Shown: piece by piece, positions 33,521 to 41,519 of the stretch | Position numbering within the stretch: position 1 is the first letter of the stretch | Layout: every line of letters starts with the position of its first letter | Assembly: GCF_002101375.1 (NCBI RefSeq) | Contig: NZ_CP015207.1 | Coordinates: forward strand, 982,001 to 1,046,000 | DNA: 64,000 nucleotides | Reading direction: 5' to 3' | Origin: Sporosarcina ureae | Lineage (GTDB): Bacteria; Bacillota; Bacilli; Bacillales_A; Planococcaceae | Translations under genes and position numbers: made by a program | The notes under the pieces: generated by a model | The model's database searches: none | What the model saw: only the letters and a program-made list of their open reading frames with translations | Told to the model about the DNA's origin: nothing

Positions 33521-33761
33521 TTTATGATTCCTCCCCTTGTTATATAGTTAATTTGCGGTTTGGAGACGCTTTTCCCCTTCCACCGACAAGTTTTAATTTA
33601 TCCTGCTATCATAACACAGAGATTATTATTACACATGAAGGATACCACCTCCTCTGTCTGTAATTCAATCAGTTATGACGAAAAACCTTTTTTCTCTTCG
33701 AAGTCTTATTTATATAATTGTTTTCGTATTAAAGTCATACTTATTAGAGGGAGGTGAAATG

Positions 33762-34370
33762 ATGAATTTGAAAAAAGGTTGGAGCAAATTTATATGGATA
33801 GTTTCAGGGATATTGTTAGTACTACTATTGGGGACTGTCTTTTTATTCATGGAACTTAGAGCATCATTGATACCAGATGAAAAAGAAATGGAAAAGGCAA
33901 CTGAACAAGCAGAACAATACCTCCAAACAAAATATCCAGAAATGAAATACGAAATTTCAGATGTCTCTTATAATAGTGAACAGAAATCCGGAAATTACGA
34001 TTATGCTGCAATGGTTATTGATACAGAGACACAAAAATCGTTTATGGTTTATGAAAACAGAAAAACTGGAAAAATGGAAGATGATATATCAATTCAGGAA
34101 GAAGAAGAATTCCTTAAACAAGTAAAACCTAAAATTGATAGTTATATAAATCAAAAATTCGGTGAAGCAAAAGGGATATCTCTTACGGCATCTTATGAGG
34201 TAGGAGGTATACCTTCGCTTAATATTGGGCTAAATAACAATAAAGAAGAAGTAAGCGAAGAAATGTTTTTATCTTTTATTAATTATCTGCAGAATGAATT
34301 GAAAATCGAACATGCACATGTATCGATTATGTATGACAATGAAAATGAATTATGGAATAAAAGCTATTAA
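33762..34370 (+). CDS. Hypothetical membrane-anchored protein
   Basis: 202 residues. Of two adjacent ATG codons (33759 and 33762) the second is better spaced from GGGAGGTGA. A single N-terminal membrane helix (about 11-33) is followed by an outer domain rich in Glu, Lys and Tyr (KYPEMKYEISDVSYNSEQKSGNYDYAAMVID). The layout fits a small surface protein with a PepSY-like or cystatin-like fold, though I cannot assign it. It is not clearly linked to the next lipoprotein gene. Confidence 0.68.
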   Translation: MNLKKGWSKFIWIVSGILLVLLLGTVFLFMELRASLIPDEKEMEKATEQAEQYLQTKYPEMKYEISDVSYNSEQKSGNYDYAAMVIDTETQKSFMVYENRKTGKMEDDISIQEEEEFLKQVKPKIDSYINQKFGEAKGISLTASYEVGGIPSLNIGLNNNKEEVSEEMFLSFINYLQNELKIEHAHVSIMYDNENELWNKSY

Positions 34371-34452
34371 TAACTTGTTAAAGCCACATTTTATAATCAG
34401 ATAAATGTAACTTTTACTCATTTTCCCTCTAATTTTAGTGTAGCTAACAAAC

Positions 34453-34482
34453 AAAGCATTGAAATACCCAATGCTTTTTTAA
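34453..34482 (+). terminator. Intrinsic terminator after membrane-anchored protein gene
   Basis: AAAGCATTG pairs with CAATGCTTT, followed by TTTT. Confidence 0.75.
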
Positions 34483-34626
34483 ACCAATCATATATAGAGA
34501 ATAGGAGAAATATTACTAGCTATTCATTCTGAAATAAAGATTGTACCGCTAAAGGGTCACTATGCTGAATAAAGTGTTGTAACTAAACTATAAAAGAACA
34601 GTCTACTACGATAGGAGGGGAAGTTA

Positions 34627-35007
34627 ATGAAAAAATCACTTACTTTATTCGTCGCATGGAGTTTCCTAATAGCTGGTTGCGGGCAAGAACAAGCAAATGA
34701 CACGGAAGATCAGGATAGTACTTCGAAACAACAAGAAGGCATTATTGTTGATATAAGAGAGACTCAAGATGGGCGGAGCCAAATACTAGTTGTACCAAAT
34801 ATCAGTGTAGAAGATATATCTAATAAGAAAGAAGATGAGTTACTAAACCTTGCTCAAGAAAAAGAGGGAGCATATTACGGTTTTGAAACTAGTAAGTACA
34901 AAGAATTAGAAGTGGGAGCCCACGTAATTGTTTATTGGAACGGAGCTCAATTAGATTCTGATCCCCCTCAACGTGGAATAGAAAAGATAGATGTAGTTCC
35001 AAAATAA
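34627..35007 (+). CDS. DUF3221-like lipoprotein
   Basis: 126 residues with AGGAGGGG upstream. A lipoprotein signal ends at IAGC (Cys18). The mature part (GIIVDIRETQDGRSQILVVPN; YYGFETSKYKELEVGAHVIVYWNG) is a small beta domain like those of DUF3221 lipoproteins, which are common and uncharacterised in Bacillus. It is anchored to the outer membrane face; the function is unknown. Confidence 0.78.
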   Translation: MKKSLTLFVAWSFLIAGCGQEQANDTEDQDSTSKQQEGIIVDIRETQDGRSQILVVPNISVEDISNKKEDELLNLAQEKEGAYYGFETSKYKELEVGAHVIVYWNGAQLDSDPPQRGIEKIDVVPK

Positions 35008-35102
35008 CTGACTAATATATGGCGGTTTCTCGGCATCATATAGTCCCAACTTTCCTCCGTAATCGGGGGCGTTTACAGAATAATGTTTGAAGTATTCACA
35101 TA

Positions 35103-35240
35103 GTTGATCGAAGCGGTTGCCGGCTCTGGGGGGATCAGAGGGACAGGTGAAACACCCCGGCGAAGCGGACGGGTGTGGTTAACCGCCCTCCCATAAGACA
35201 CGCGTCCGGCTGTAGCGCAGATCAACGAGTTCCAACCGCA
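35103..35240. other. GC-rich, structured non-coding region
   Basis: This stretch is much richer in G and C than the flanking AT-rich DNA and has no credible frame. Several long-range pairings are possible: GTTGATC 35103-35109 with GATCAAC 35220-35226; GCGGTT 35113-35118 with AACCGC 35181-35186; ACACCC 35152-35157 with GGGTGT 35171-35176; CGGACG 35166-35171 with CGTCCG 35203-35208. It may be a structured RNA or the remnant of one, such as an intron or mobile element end. Confidence 0.5.
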
Positions 35241-35304
35241 ATCGCATCCCTTTCAATGTCAAGACACTAATTTTATAAATGTAGTATGAATAGAGGTGAA
35301 GTAT

Positions 35305-35748
35305 ATGAAATTTCCGAGAAAACTTCTTATCGCTATACTTTCCGCAATCGTATTTTCTTTATCCTTAGCTTTTAACGAATACACCCCCTTAGCGAAACAA
35401 CAAGCCGACGTTGGGTACTTTCCTTATGACGCATTATTCGTACTCTATTTTCTTTATTCAATACCCATATATATAATTGCTGGGATACCGTATTCGTATT
35501 ATGTAGATATATATTTTGACAAGTTCACGTTTCGGAATGAAGTTCAAAAATATAGCATGTACTTCCTTATCTATATAGTAGGTGGATTAGTCATTGTAGG
35601 GATACTATTACTCACTTCATTATTGATAGATGGAGACATTTCAGGTTTGCTGCTATCTAATATATTCATACTGGGTGTTTTTGCCTCTTTACTATTTTTC
35701 CACATTTCATTGCTTTTTAATAAAGTATTAAAAAAACTAGCGAGATAA
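35305..35748 (+). CDS. Hypothetical four-helix membrane protein
   Basis: 147 residues from the ATG at 35305 (GAGGTGA 5 bases upstream; an in-frame GTG at 35296 lies within that site). Four hydrophobic helices are predicted (about 7-24, 40-60, 84-106, 112-136). No charged or catalytic motif points to a function. A terminator follows at once. Confidence 0.7.
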   Translation: MKFPRKLLIAILSAIVFSLSLAFNEYTPLAKQQADVGYFPYDALFVLYFLYSIPIYIIAGIPYSYYVDIYFDKFTFRNEVQKYSMYFLIYIVGGLVIVGILLLTSLLIDGDISGLLLSNIFILGVFASLLFFHISLLFNKVLKKLAR

Positions 35749-35778
35749 AAAGAGAGCCTAAACAAACGGCTCTCTTCC
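35747..35778. terminator. Bidirectional intrinsic terminator
   Basis: AGAGAGCC / GGCTCTCT with a 9-base loop between convergent genes; A- and T-rich flanks on both sides. Confidence 0.78.
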
Positions 35779-35789
35779 CATAATCTACT

Positions 35790-36275
35790 TCAATTATTCT
35801 TCTGATAGTACTGCCGTTGCAACTCTCGCACTTGCTCCGCATACCCTTCTACCGGCCCCACTACTTCGATAGCAGGCACCATTTCTTGAATTGGATAACT
35901 CTTTACAGGAGCAGGCGTAGTGACACCCATTTCTTTCTTCCACTGCATTAACTGTTTCGATGAACTCGCATAGACAATTCGTCCCAAACCGACTAAACCA
36001 TGCGCTGTCGCACACATCGGGCAATGTTCACCTGACGTAAATACTGTCGCTTTCGCTCTGTCTTCTGCGTCCATATGATCTGCCGCCCATCGCGCTAAAG
36101 CAAATTCCGGATGCTGCGTCGGGTCGCCACCACTTGTACGATTATGGTCTTCAGCTAACACTTCACCACTTGCCGAAACCAACACCGAACCAAATGGCTG
36201 ATCTCCTTTACGTAGTGCCATTTCTGCTAATTCGACAGATCGTTGTACATGCTTTAATTCGCTTTCTTGTAACAT
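35790..36275 (-). CDS. Nucleoside/guanine deaminase-like protein
   Basis: 161 residues of the cytidine-deaminase fold. The zinc site has HPEFALA (His ligand and catalytic Glu) and EHCPMC (two Cys ligands). Spacing and length fit guanine deaminase and related nucleoside deaminases better than tRNA adenosine deaminase. It probably deaminates a free purine or nucleoside in salvage. The gene is monocistronic. Confidence 0.88.
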   Translation of the reverse strand: MLQESELKHVQRSVELAEMALRKGDQPFGSVLVSASGEVLAEDHNRTSGGDPTQHPEFALARWAADHMDAEDRAKATVFTSGEHCPMCATAHGLVGLGRIVYASSSKQLMQWKKEMGVTTPAPVKSYPIQEMVPAIEVVGPVEGYAEQVRELQRQYYQKNN

Positions 36276-36383
36276 GAATGAATCCCTCCTTATTCTTCAC
36301 TTCCCTTTATAGCACTTCTTTTAACATACTTACATCGTTATGTTTACCATTCTTTCATCTACTAGGTATCAATCATCATATTC

Positions 36384-36411
36384 CTACTTATGTAGTTTAC
36401 ATAGAAAGTAG
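36384..36411. promoter_or_regulatory. Inverted repeat in the alcohol dehydrogenase promoter region
   Basis: TATGTA-GTT-TACATA, flanked by CTACTT and AAGTAG, forms a 28-base dyad 41 bases before the ADH start. It overlaps a TTTACA -35-like box. The size and placement fit a regulator operator, possibly MerR-type, but no regulator gene is adjacent. Confidence 0.4.
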
Positions 36412-36452
36412 ACGGGTACAAAATAAACACAACGCAAAAAGGATGTGATGGT

Positions 36453-37586
36453 ATGAAAGCAGTAACATTTCAAGGAAAGAAGTCGATGGTCACTAAAGAA
36501 GTGAAAGCTCCGAGTATCCAAGAAACTAGTGATGTAATCGTACGCATTACGACAAGTGGTATTTGTGGATCGGATTTGCATCTGTATCATGGCGGGATTG
36601 TGCCCGAGCAAGATTATGTAGTGGGTCATGAACCGATGGGAATTGTCGAAGAAGTAGGTTCTGAAGTGAAAACCGTAAAGAAAGGCGACCGGGTCGTCAT
36701 TCCGTTTAATATAGGGTGCGGTGAATGTTTCTTTTGCCAACATGAAATGGAAAGTCAATGTGATGAATCCAATCCACATGGAGAAGTTGGAGGACTATTC
36801 GGATTTGCTGAGCCAAATGGAAACTTCCCAGGTGGCCAAGCCGAATATTTACGTGTTCCATATGCGGACTTCACGTCATTTAAAGTTCCAGAAAATAGCG
36901 AGCTAGATGACGAGCATCTCGCTTTACTATCTGATGTCATTCCTACAGCCTATTGGAGTGTCCTTCATAGCGGCTTGAAAAAGGGCGATACAGCCATTAT
37001 TTTAGGTTCCGGTCCAATTGGATTAATGGCACAAAAATTTGCATGGATGCAAGGTGCCAAACGAGTCATTTCGGTAGACCATGTCGATTATCGCTTGAAG
37101 CATGCGGAAAAGACTAATAAAGTAGAAACCTATAATTTTAAAGAACATGACGATATTGGCAAATTATTGCATGAAGAAACGAAAGGCGGCGCAGACGTCG
37201 TCATTGATGGTGTAGGTATGGATGGAACAGTGCAACCAGGTGAAACATTTGGGTCCAGTGGAGATAACCAATTCGGAACGATCAGCCCGATTATCACCGC
37301 CTCACAAGTCGTACGGAAGTTCGGTACGGTGCAATTAACGGGTGTTTATGCGACGGATGCGAACAATTTCCCACTTGGCGATTTCTTCACACGCAACGTT
37401 TCCTTAAAAATGGGACAAGCACCCGTTATTCACTTAATGCCTGAGCTATATAAAAAAATCGAAGCAAAAGAATTCGATCCGACAGATATTATTACCCACA
37501 AAGTAAAATTGGAAGACGCTGCAGATGCATATGCCATTTTTGATAAGAAAGAAGACGGTTGTATCAAAGTACTTATCCAACCGTAA
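36453..37586 (+). CDS. Zinc-dependent alcohol / formaldehyde dehydrogenase-like protein
   Basis: 377 residues of the medium-chain dehydrogenase family. The catalytic zinc site has GICGSDLHLYHGG and GHEPMGIVEEVG. The structural zinc site has CGECFFCQHEMESQC. The Rossmann motif is GSGPIG. An extra insert around residues 245-280 and the overall length match glutathione-independent formaldehyde dehydrogenase-like enzymes. It probably oxidises small alcohols or aldehydes with NAD. It has its own terminator. Confidence 0.9.
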   Translation: MKAVTFQGKKSMVTKEVKAPSIQETSDVIVRITTSGICGSDLHLYHGGIVPEQDYVVGHEPMGIVEEVGSEVKTVKKGDRVVIPFNIGCGECFFCQHEMESQCDESNPHGEVGGLFGFAEPNGNFPGGQAEYLRVPYADFTSFKVPENSELDDEHLALLSDVIPTAYWSVLHSGLKKGDTAIILGSGPIGLMAQKFAWMQGAKRVISVDHVDYRLKHAEKTNKVETYNFKEHDDIGKLLHEETKGGADVVIDGVGMDGTVQPGETFGSSGDNQFGTISPIITASQVVRKFGTVQLTGVYATDANNFPLGDFFTRNVSLKMGQAPVIHLMPELYKKIEAKEFDPTDIITHKVKLEDAADAYAIFDKKEDGCIKVLIQP

Positions 37587-37591
37587 ACTAT

Positions 37592-37624
37592 AAAAACGCG
37601 ATGGTTGGTTCATCGCGTTTTTAA
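37592..37624 (+). terminator. Intrinsic terminator after alcohol dehydrogenase
   Basis: AAAACGCGATG pairs with CATCGCGTTTT around a short loop, followed by TAAG. Confidence 0.82.
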
Positions 37625-37691
37625 GTATAAATAATAGGCTATTCACTAACAGCTTTATATATATTTGATTGAAGATCCCCACTCACCTACC

Positions 37692-37808
37692 TTTCTTCAA
37701 AGCCCCATATTCTTCGCGATAATCACTTTCATAATTTCATTAGTACCAACATAAATCGAATTGACCGCTACATCCCGATATCTTCGTCCTGAAGCGACTT
37801 GGCTGCAA
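37692..37808 (-). pseudogene. Acyl-CoA dehydrogenase C-terminal remnant
   Basis: A minus-strand frame reads RYRDVAVNSIYVGTNEIMKVIIAKNMGL followed by TGA. This is the C-terminal signature of acyl-CoA dehydrogenases (family form: RDxRVxxIYGGTNEIMKxII). Only about 35 residues survive. It abuts and partly overlaps, in another frame, the TetR fragment just upstream, so one deletion probably fused the start of one gene to the end of another. Confidence 0.75.
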
Positions 37809-37908
37809 TATCTTCCATCGTAGTGGCATGATATCCCTTTTCCGCAATAACACTCATTGCAGATTCTTGGATCTCTTCCTTTTTCTTTTCTACTTTCTTC
37901 TCTTTATT
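37780..37908 (-). pseudogene. TetR/AcrR N-terminal remnant
   Basis: A minus-strand frame reads KKEEIQESAMSVIAEKGYHATTMEDIAAKS, the helix-turn-helix of TetR regulators, then hits a stop at codon GM-TAG. The start is missing: 37911 begins a palindromic repeat element instead. With the acyl-CoA dehydrogenase fragment downstream, this suggests a lost fatty-acid-degradation region with a FadR-like regulator. Confidence 0.72.
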
Positions 37909-37910
37909 AC

Positions 37911-37970
37911 AGGTGCCAGGTCCCTAAACAATTCTGAATTGTGCCTAAGTTGTGTGTGGACCTGGTACCT
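37911..37970. repeat. REP-like palindromic element (copy 1)
   Basis: AGGTGCCAGGTCCC and GGACCTGGTACCT close an imperfect palindrome with inner CAATTCTGAATTG. The family consensus is an outer stem GGTACCAGGTCC / GGGACCTGGTACC around an inner ACACAATTCA / TGAATTGTGT hairpin with a one-sided bulge. That layout resembles REP sequences moved by Y1 (RAYT) transposases. This copy replaces the 5' end of the TetR remnant. Confidence 0.75.
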
Positions 37971-38030
37971 AAACATGGTAAGATATCTATAGATAGTGAA
38001 GGAAACAGGGGATTAAAAGGGGGGATATGA

Positions 38031-38594
38031 ATGCAAGGATACATTGCTGTAACAACAATCACCATATTCATCATACTGGTGATTATTCGGTCAATCCAGT
38101 TAAAGAAATTCGGTATTAAAGTATTTAAATTCGGCAAAATGGACAAAAAAGATTTCATCATACCGCCCTTTGCTTTGCTTTTATTATATGTAATTATTTC
38201 AAACGTCTTCCATTTCCCAAGGCTAGGAACAGAGCTATTTTACTATGAAGTGGTCAGTTGGATTGGTGTGGTTTTATGCTTCGGTGGGCTCTTGTTATTC
38301 GTTTACAGTTTACTTTCATTTGGCAAAAGCTTTAGAGTTGGCATAGATGAAGAGAATCCAGGTTCTTTGATTACTACTGGCGCTTTTTCCATCAGTCGAA
38401 ATCCAATATTTACTGCTTTTGGGATGGTCTTATTGGGTGAGTTCCTCATTTATCCGAATTGGATTGTATTAGTATATTTGATCTTAGGTTTTTGGTTATT
38501 TAATCGACAAGTTCTACTCGAAGAACAATCTTTAGTAAAAATTTACGGCGAGGCGTATACACAATATTGCCAACATGTTCGTCGATACATATAA
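38031..38594 (+). CDS. Isoprenylcysteine carboxyl methyltransferase-like membrane protein
   Basis: 187 residues with five or so helices. The C-terminal part holds the ICMT/PEMT-type signature: GSLITTGAFSISRNPIFTAF, then EEQSLVKIYGEAYTQYCQHVRRYI, which binds S-adenosylmethionine at the membrane. Bacterial members methylate unknown lipids or small amphiphiles. It is followed 27 bases later by a small membrane protein gene with its own ribosome binding site, so the two may be co-transcribed. Confidence 0.85.
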   Translation: MQGYIAVTTITIFIILVIIRSIQLKKFGIKVFKFGKMDKKDFIIPPFALLLLYVIISNVFHFPRLGTELFYYEVVSWIGVVLCFGGLLLFVYSLLSFGKSFRVGIDEENPGSLITTGAFSISRNPIFTAFGMVLLGEFLIYPNWIVLVYLILGFWLFNRQVLLEEQSLVKIYGEAYTQYCQHVRRYI

Positions 38595-38621
38595 CTGGTA
38601 CCACGAAAAGGAGCGTGTAAA

Positions 38622-38798
38622 ATGAATAAATTTCAAAAACGCACTGTTTATATTTCAATTGTCGCACTTGCTTTCTTCTTAGCATTGTCTTTACTGACAA
38701 AGAATTGGGGGTTCTTTTTATGGAGTTTAATACCTATTTTTATAGTATTGATGACTACGTTTTCCACAAAGTTCAATAAAAGAAATGATGGAAAATAA
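38622..38798 (+). CDS. Small two-helix membrane protein, 58 residues
   Basis: An ATG with AAAAGGAGCG upstream opens a 58-codon frame (MNKFQKRTVYISIVALAFF, then LLTKNWGFFLWSLIPIFIVLMTTF). Two hydrophobic helices joined by a short turn and a basic C-terminus (KFNKRNDGK) are predicted. It may assist the methyltransferase encoded just upstream. No family is recognised. Confidence 0.65.
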   Translation: MNKFQKRTVYISIVALAFFLALSLLTKNWGFFLWSLIPIFIVLMTTFSTKFNKRNDGK

Positions 38799-38819
38799 AT
38801 AATTTGGTATCCATTAATA

Positions 38820-38953
38820 AAGCACCAGATCCTCAAACAATTTAGCATTGTCAAGAATCTAGCGCCTATCAAAAATCTGCAGCGAAGCTAGTTTTAAGTA
38901 CTTGGTCGTGACACAATCCTGAATGATTCAAGAATTGTGTGTTTACCGTGTAC
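38820..38953. repeat. Two degenerate REP-like elements
   Basis: AGCACCAGATCC ... AATCTAGCGCCT (38820-38867) and GTACTTGGTCGTGACACAAT ... AATTGTGTGTTTACCGTGTAC (38898-38953) look like decayed copies of the family described at 37911. Confidence 0.5.
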
Positions 38954-38965
38954 TCAAATTCTCTC

Positions 38966-40639
38966 TTACTTAAAATTCGTATAAAACTCTTCTGGCACTA
39001 CTTGTAAATCAATTCCCCAAAGCAGAGGTAATAGGAAGTAGGCAGCCAATACAATCAGTATGAGTACAAACACATTAATGATGAATCCGACTCGTACCAT
39101 TTCTCCTAAACGGAGCTTATTCGTTCCGAAAATGATAGCGTTAGGAGGTGTGCCGACCGGTAACATGAAAGCACAGTTTGCAGCCATAGCAGCTGGTACC
39201 ATCAAAGCATATGGATGTATATGCATAGATAGTGCAAGTGCTGCCAATACAGGAAGAATCATTGTTGCTGTTGCCGTATTAGATGTAAACTCCGTCAATG
39301 CCAGCACCAGTAAAGAGGAAGCAGTAATAATAGTGATTATATGGAACCCATCCAAAGCTGTCAGTTGTGATCCAATCCATTCAGAAAGTCCCGTTTCTCG
39401 AAAACCTGCTGCAATGGCAAGTCCTCCTCCAAATAATAGCAATACTCCCCATGGAATTTCTTTTGAATCTTCCCATGCTAGAATTCGTTTGCCGATTTTC
39501 TTGGAAGTGGGTATAGCAAACAGCAATGCCGCTGCTACTACCGCAATCATGCCGTCTTTTAAACCTGGAAGAATGTTAATCCAAAGAAATTCACGTGTGA
39601 TCCACATAAACGCTGCAAAAGCGAAGACTGCACTCACCGCTTTTTCTTCAAACGATGTCTTCCCTAATGCCTTTCGTTCTTCGGTAATTACTTCTTTTCC
39701 ACCGGGAAGACCTTTGATATTCATCTTAAATGCAAAGCGCCCAAGATAAATCCAAGTAGAAAACAAAAGTACTATGACAATCGGTACTGCGACGAGCATC
39801 CAGCCCGCAAAGGAAATCTCAACATCGAATAATTCCTTAACTTGTGCCGCTAGAATAATATTGGGCGGTGTACCTATAAGCGTCCCGAGCCCGCCAATCG
39901 TTCCCGCATAACCAATTCCGAAAATAAGTGCCTTTTCAAACTTCGGCAATTCCTTTTCTTCCGGAGTGCCTTTTAACGCAGCAGCTACCTGGGCTGTAAT
40001 CGCCAATCCCATAGGAATCATCATCATAACCGCTGCTGTATTCGAAACCCACATAGATAGGAATGCTGTAGCTATCATGAAACCGAGCAAGATTCTTTGG
40101 GTCCCTGTACCAATGAAAGCGATAATGGCCAATGCCAGCCGTTTATGCAAGTTCCATTTCTCCATTGCTGTAGCAATGAAAAAACCACCTAAAAACAAGT
40201 AAATAATGTCATTGCCGTAGGAAGACGTTACCACATCGGCTTCCATAGCACCTGTCACTGGTAATAGAAAAATGGGAAGCAGCGATGTGACCGGGATTGG
40301 AATCGCTTCCGTAACCCACCATGTCGCTACCCACAGTGTCACAGCCAGTACTGATTTAGCTTCTGGATTCATCCCTTCAGGAGATAAAAAGAACATCATA
40401 ATGATAAATAAAAGCGGACCCAGAATGAGACCTACCAATTGGACGGTAGAATAGGACGAACTTTTACCTGAGTTCTGATTAGGGGGTTGGGGTGAAATCT
40501 GTTCCCTTTCTGCAGCTTCATGATGATTTGCTGCCGTTAGATTTTTCTTATACGAAAAGAAATTTAGTAAATCTTTTGCCTGGTCATGTGAACGCCATAA
40601 TTTCTGCCAGGTAGTTGATGCGACTTCCTTCATTGTCAT
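38966..40639 (-). CDS. SLC13/DASS family sodium:anion (dicarboxylate) symporter
   Basis: 557 residues. After an 80-residue cytoplasmic N-terminus there are about 11-12 helices, with DASS motifs: TWWVTEAIPIPVTSLLPI, YLFLGGFFIATAMEKW, MWVSNTAAVMMMIP, GLGTLIGTPPN, TEFTSNTATATMILP and MLPVGTPPNAIIFGT. The paired SNT and GTPPN motifs bind Na+ and carboxylate. Malate, succinate or citrate are likely substrates. A DcuS/DcuR-like two-component system lies upstream on the same strand and probably controls it, as MalKR controls maeN in B. subtilis. Confidence 0.92.
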   Translation of the reverse strand: MTMKEVASTTWQKLWRSHDQAKDLLNFFSYKKNLTAANHHEAAEREQISPQPPNQNSGKSSSYSTVQLVGLILGPLLFIIMMFFLSPEGMNPEAKSVLAVTLWVATWWVTEAIPIPVTSLLPIFLLPVTGAMEADVVTSSYGNDIIYLFLGGFFIATAMEKWNLHKRLALAIIAFIGTGTQRILLGFMIATAFLSMWVSNTAAVMMMIPMGLAITAQVAAALKGTPEEKELPKFEKALIFGIGYAGTIGGLGTLIGTPPNIILAAQVKELFDVEISFAGWMLVAVPIVIVLLFSTWIYLGRFAFKMNIKGLPGGKEVITEERKALGKTSFEEKAVSAVFAFAAFMWITREFLWINILPGLKDGMIAVVAAALLFAIPTSKKIGKRILAWEDSKEIPWGVLLLFGGGLAIAAGFRETGLSEWIGSQLTALDGFHIITIITASSLLVLALTEFTSNTATATMILPVLAALALSMHIHPYALMVPAAMAANCAFMLPVGTPPNAIIFGTNKLRLGEMVRVGFIINVFVLILIVLAAYFLLPLLWGIDLQVVPEEFYTNFK

Positions 40640-40730
40640 CCCTCCGAAAACGCTTTCTTATTAGTTCAACTATAAGAGGGACTATTCAGAAATTATATAT
40701 TATGTAATCAAACAAATACTTTTGTAACTA

Positions 40731-40760
40731 AAATAAGCAACTCAAGCAGTTGCTTATTTC
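40731..40760 (-). terminator. Intrinsic terminator of the two-component operon
   Basis: AAATAAGCAACT pairs with AGTTGCTTATTT across a 6-base loop, downstream of the response regulator stop and upstream of the transporter. Confidence 0.8.
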
Positions 40761-40802
40761 TGTCGCCAAACTGCCCGGAAGCTTATTAATACACCATGTA
40801 TA

Positions 40803-41519
40803 TTAATTTTTAAGCAACGACTGAAGGATATCTGCTTTTTCAGGGAACAGTTGGTAATTTGTTAACGGACGACCTGTTCCTTGATAAACTATATGGCTAT
40901 CGATTAGTTTATGTTCAACCAGATAGTGTAAATACTTTCGTGTGGATACACTTGAAATCCCGACATCTTCTGCGAGTTCTGCTGTAGAAAATATAGTTCC
41001 TTGCCTTCCAATGATCTGCTTCGCAATACGTGTGAATGTCGTTTTCGTTAGTCCTTTTGGCAATTCAATTGCTTCACTTTTTTTTCTATCTATCGTCTGA
41101 AGTAAATTATCAATTTCATCCTGACTGATTTTCTCATGCTGATTCATCAAATGATATTGCTTTTTAAATTGCAACAAAGCGTTTTGAAAGCGTTCAAAAG
41201 TAAATGGTTTTATAAGATAATCAACCGCTCCATAGCGAAGCGCTTGTTGCACAGACTCTTTATCATTGGCAGCTGTAATTAGAATAACATCTAGCGAGTC
41301 GCCCTCTTTTCGAAGCTCCTTTAACAGATCTAGTCCGGTGGGTCCTTTCATATAGACATCAAGTAAAATGAGATCCACTTTTGACAACTCAAGAAACTTC
41401 CGACCTTCTGCTACATTTTTTGCAAAACCAGCAACCATGAAACCTGGAATACTTTCCAAATAAATTCCGTTGAATTTCGCTACCATTGGATCATCTTCTA
41501 TAATTAATACTTGTATCAT
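40803..41519 (-). CDS. Response regulator, CitB/DcuR/MalR type
   Basis: 238 residues. The receiver domain (IIEDDPMVAKFNG; LILLDVYMKGPTGL with phospho-acceptor Asp near residue 54; DYLIKPF) is followed by a C-terminal winged helix (STAELAEDVGISSVSTRKYLHYL) typical of the CitB/DctR subfamily. It overlaps the histidine kinase gene by 4 bases. It probably binds the DASS transporter promoter. Confidence 0.92.
   Translation of the reverse strand: MIQVLIIEDDPMVAKFNGIYLESIPGFMVAGFAKNVAEGRKFLELSKVDLILLDVYMKGPTGLDLLKELRKEGDSLDVILITAANDKESVQQALRYGAVDYLIKPFTFERFQNALLQFKKQYHLMNQHEKISQDEIDNLLQTIDRKKSEAIELPKGLTKTTFTRIAKQIIGRQGTIFSTAELAEDVGISSVSTRKYLHYLVEHKLIDSHIVYQGTGRPLTNYQLFPEKADILQSLLKN

Noticed and set aside
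39060-39749. 229-codon plus-strand ORF opposite the DASS transporter gene
   Set aside because: Antisense shadow of the transporter; no ribosome binding site, low-complexity composition.
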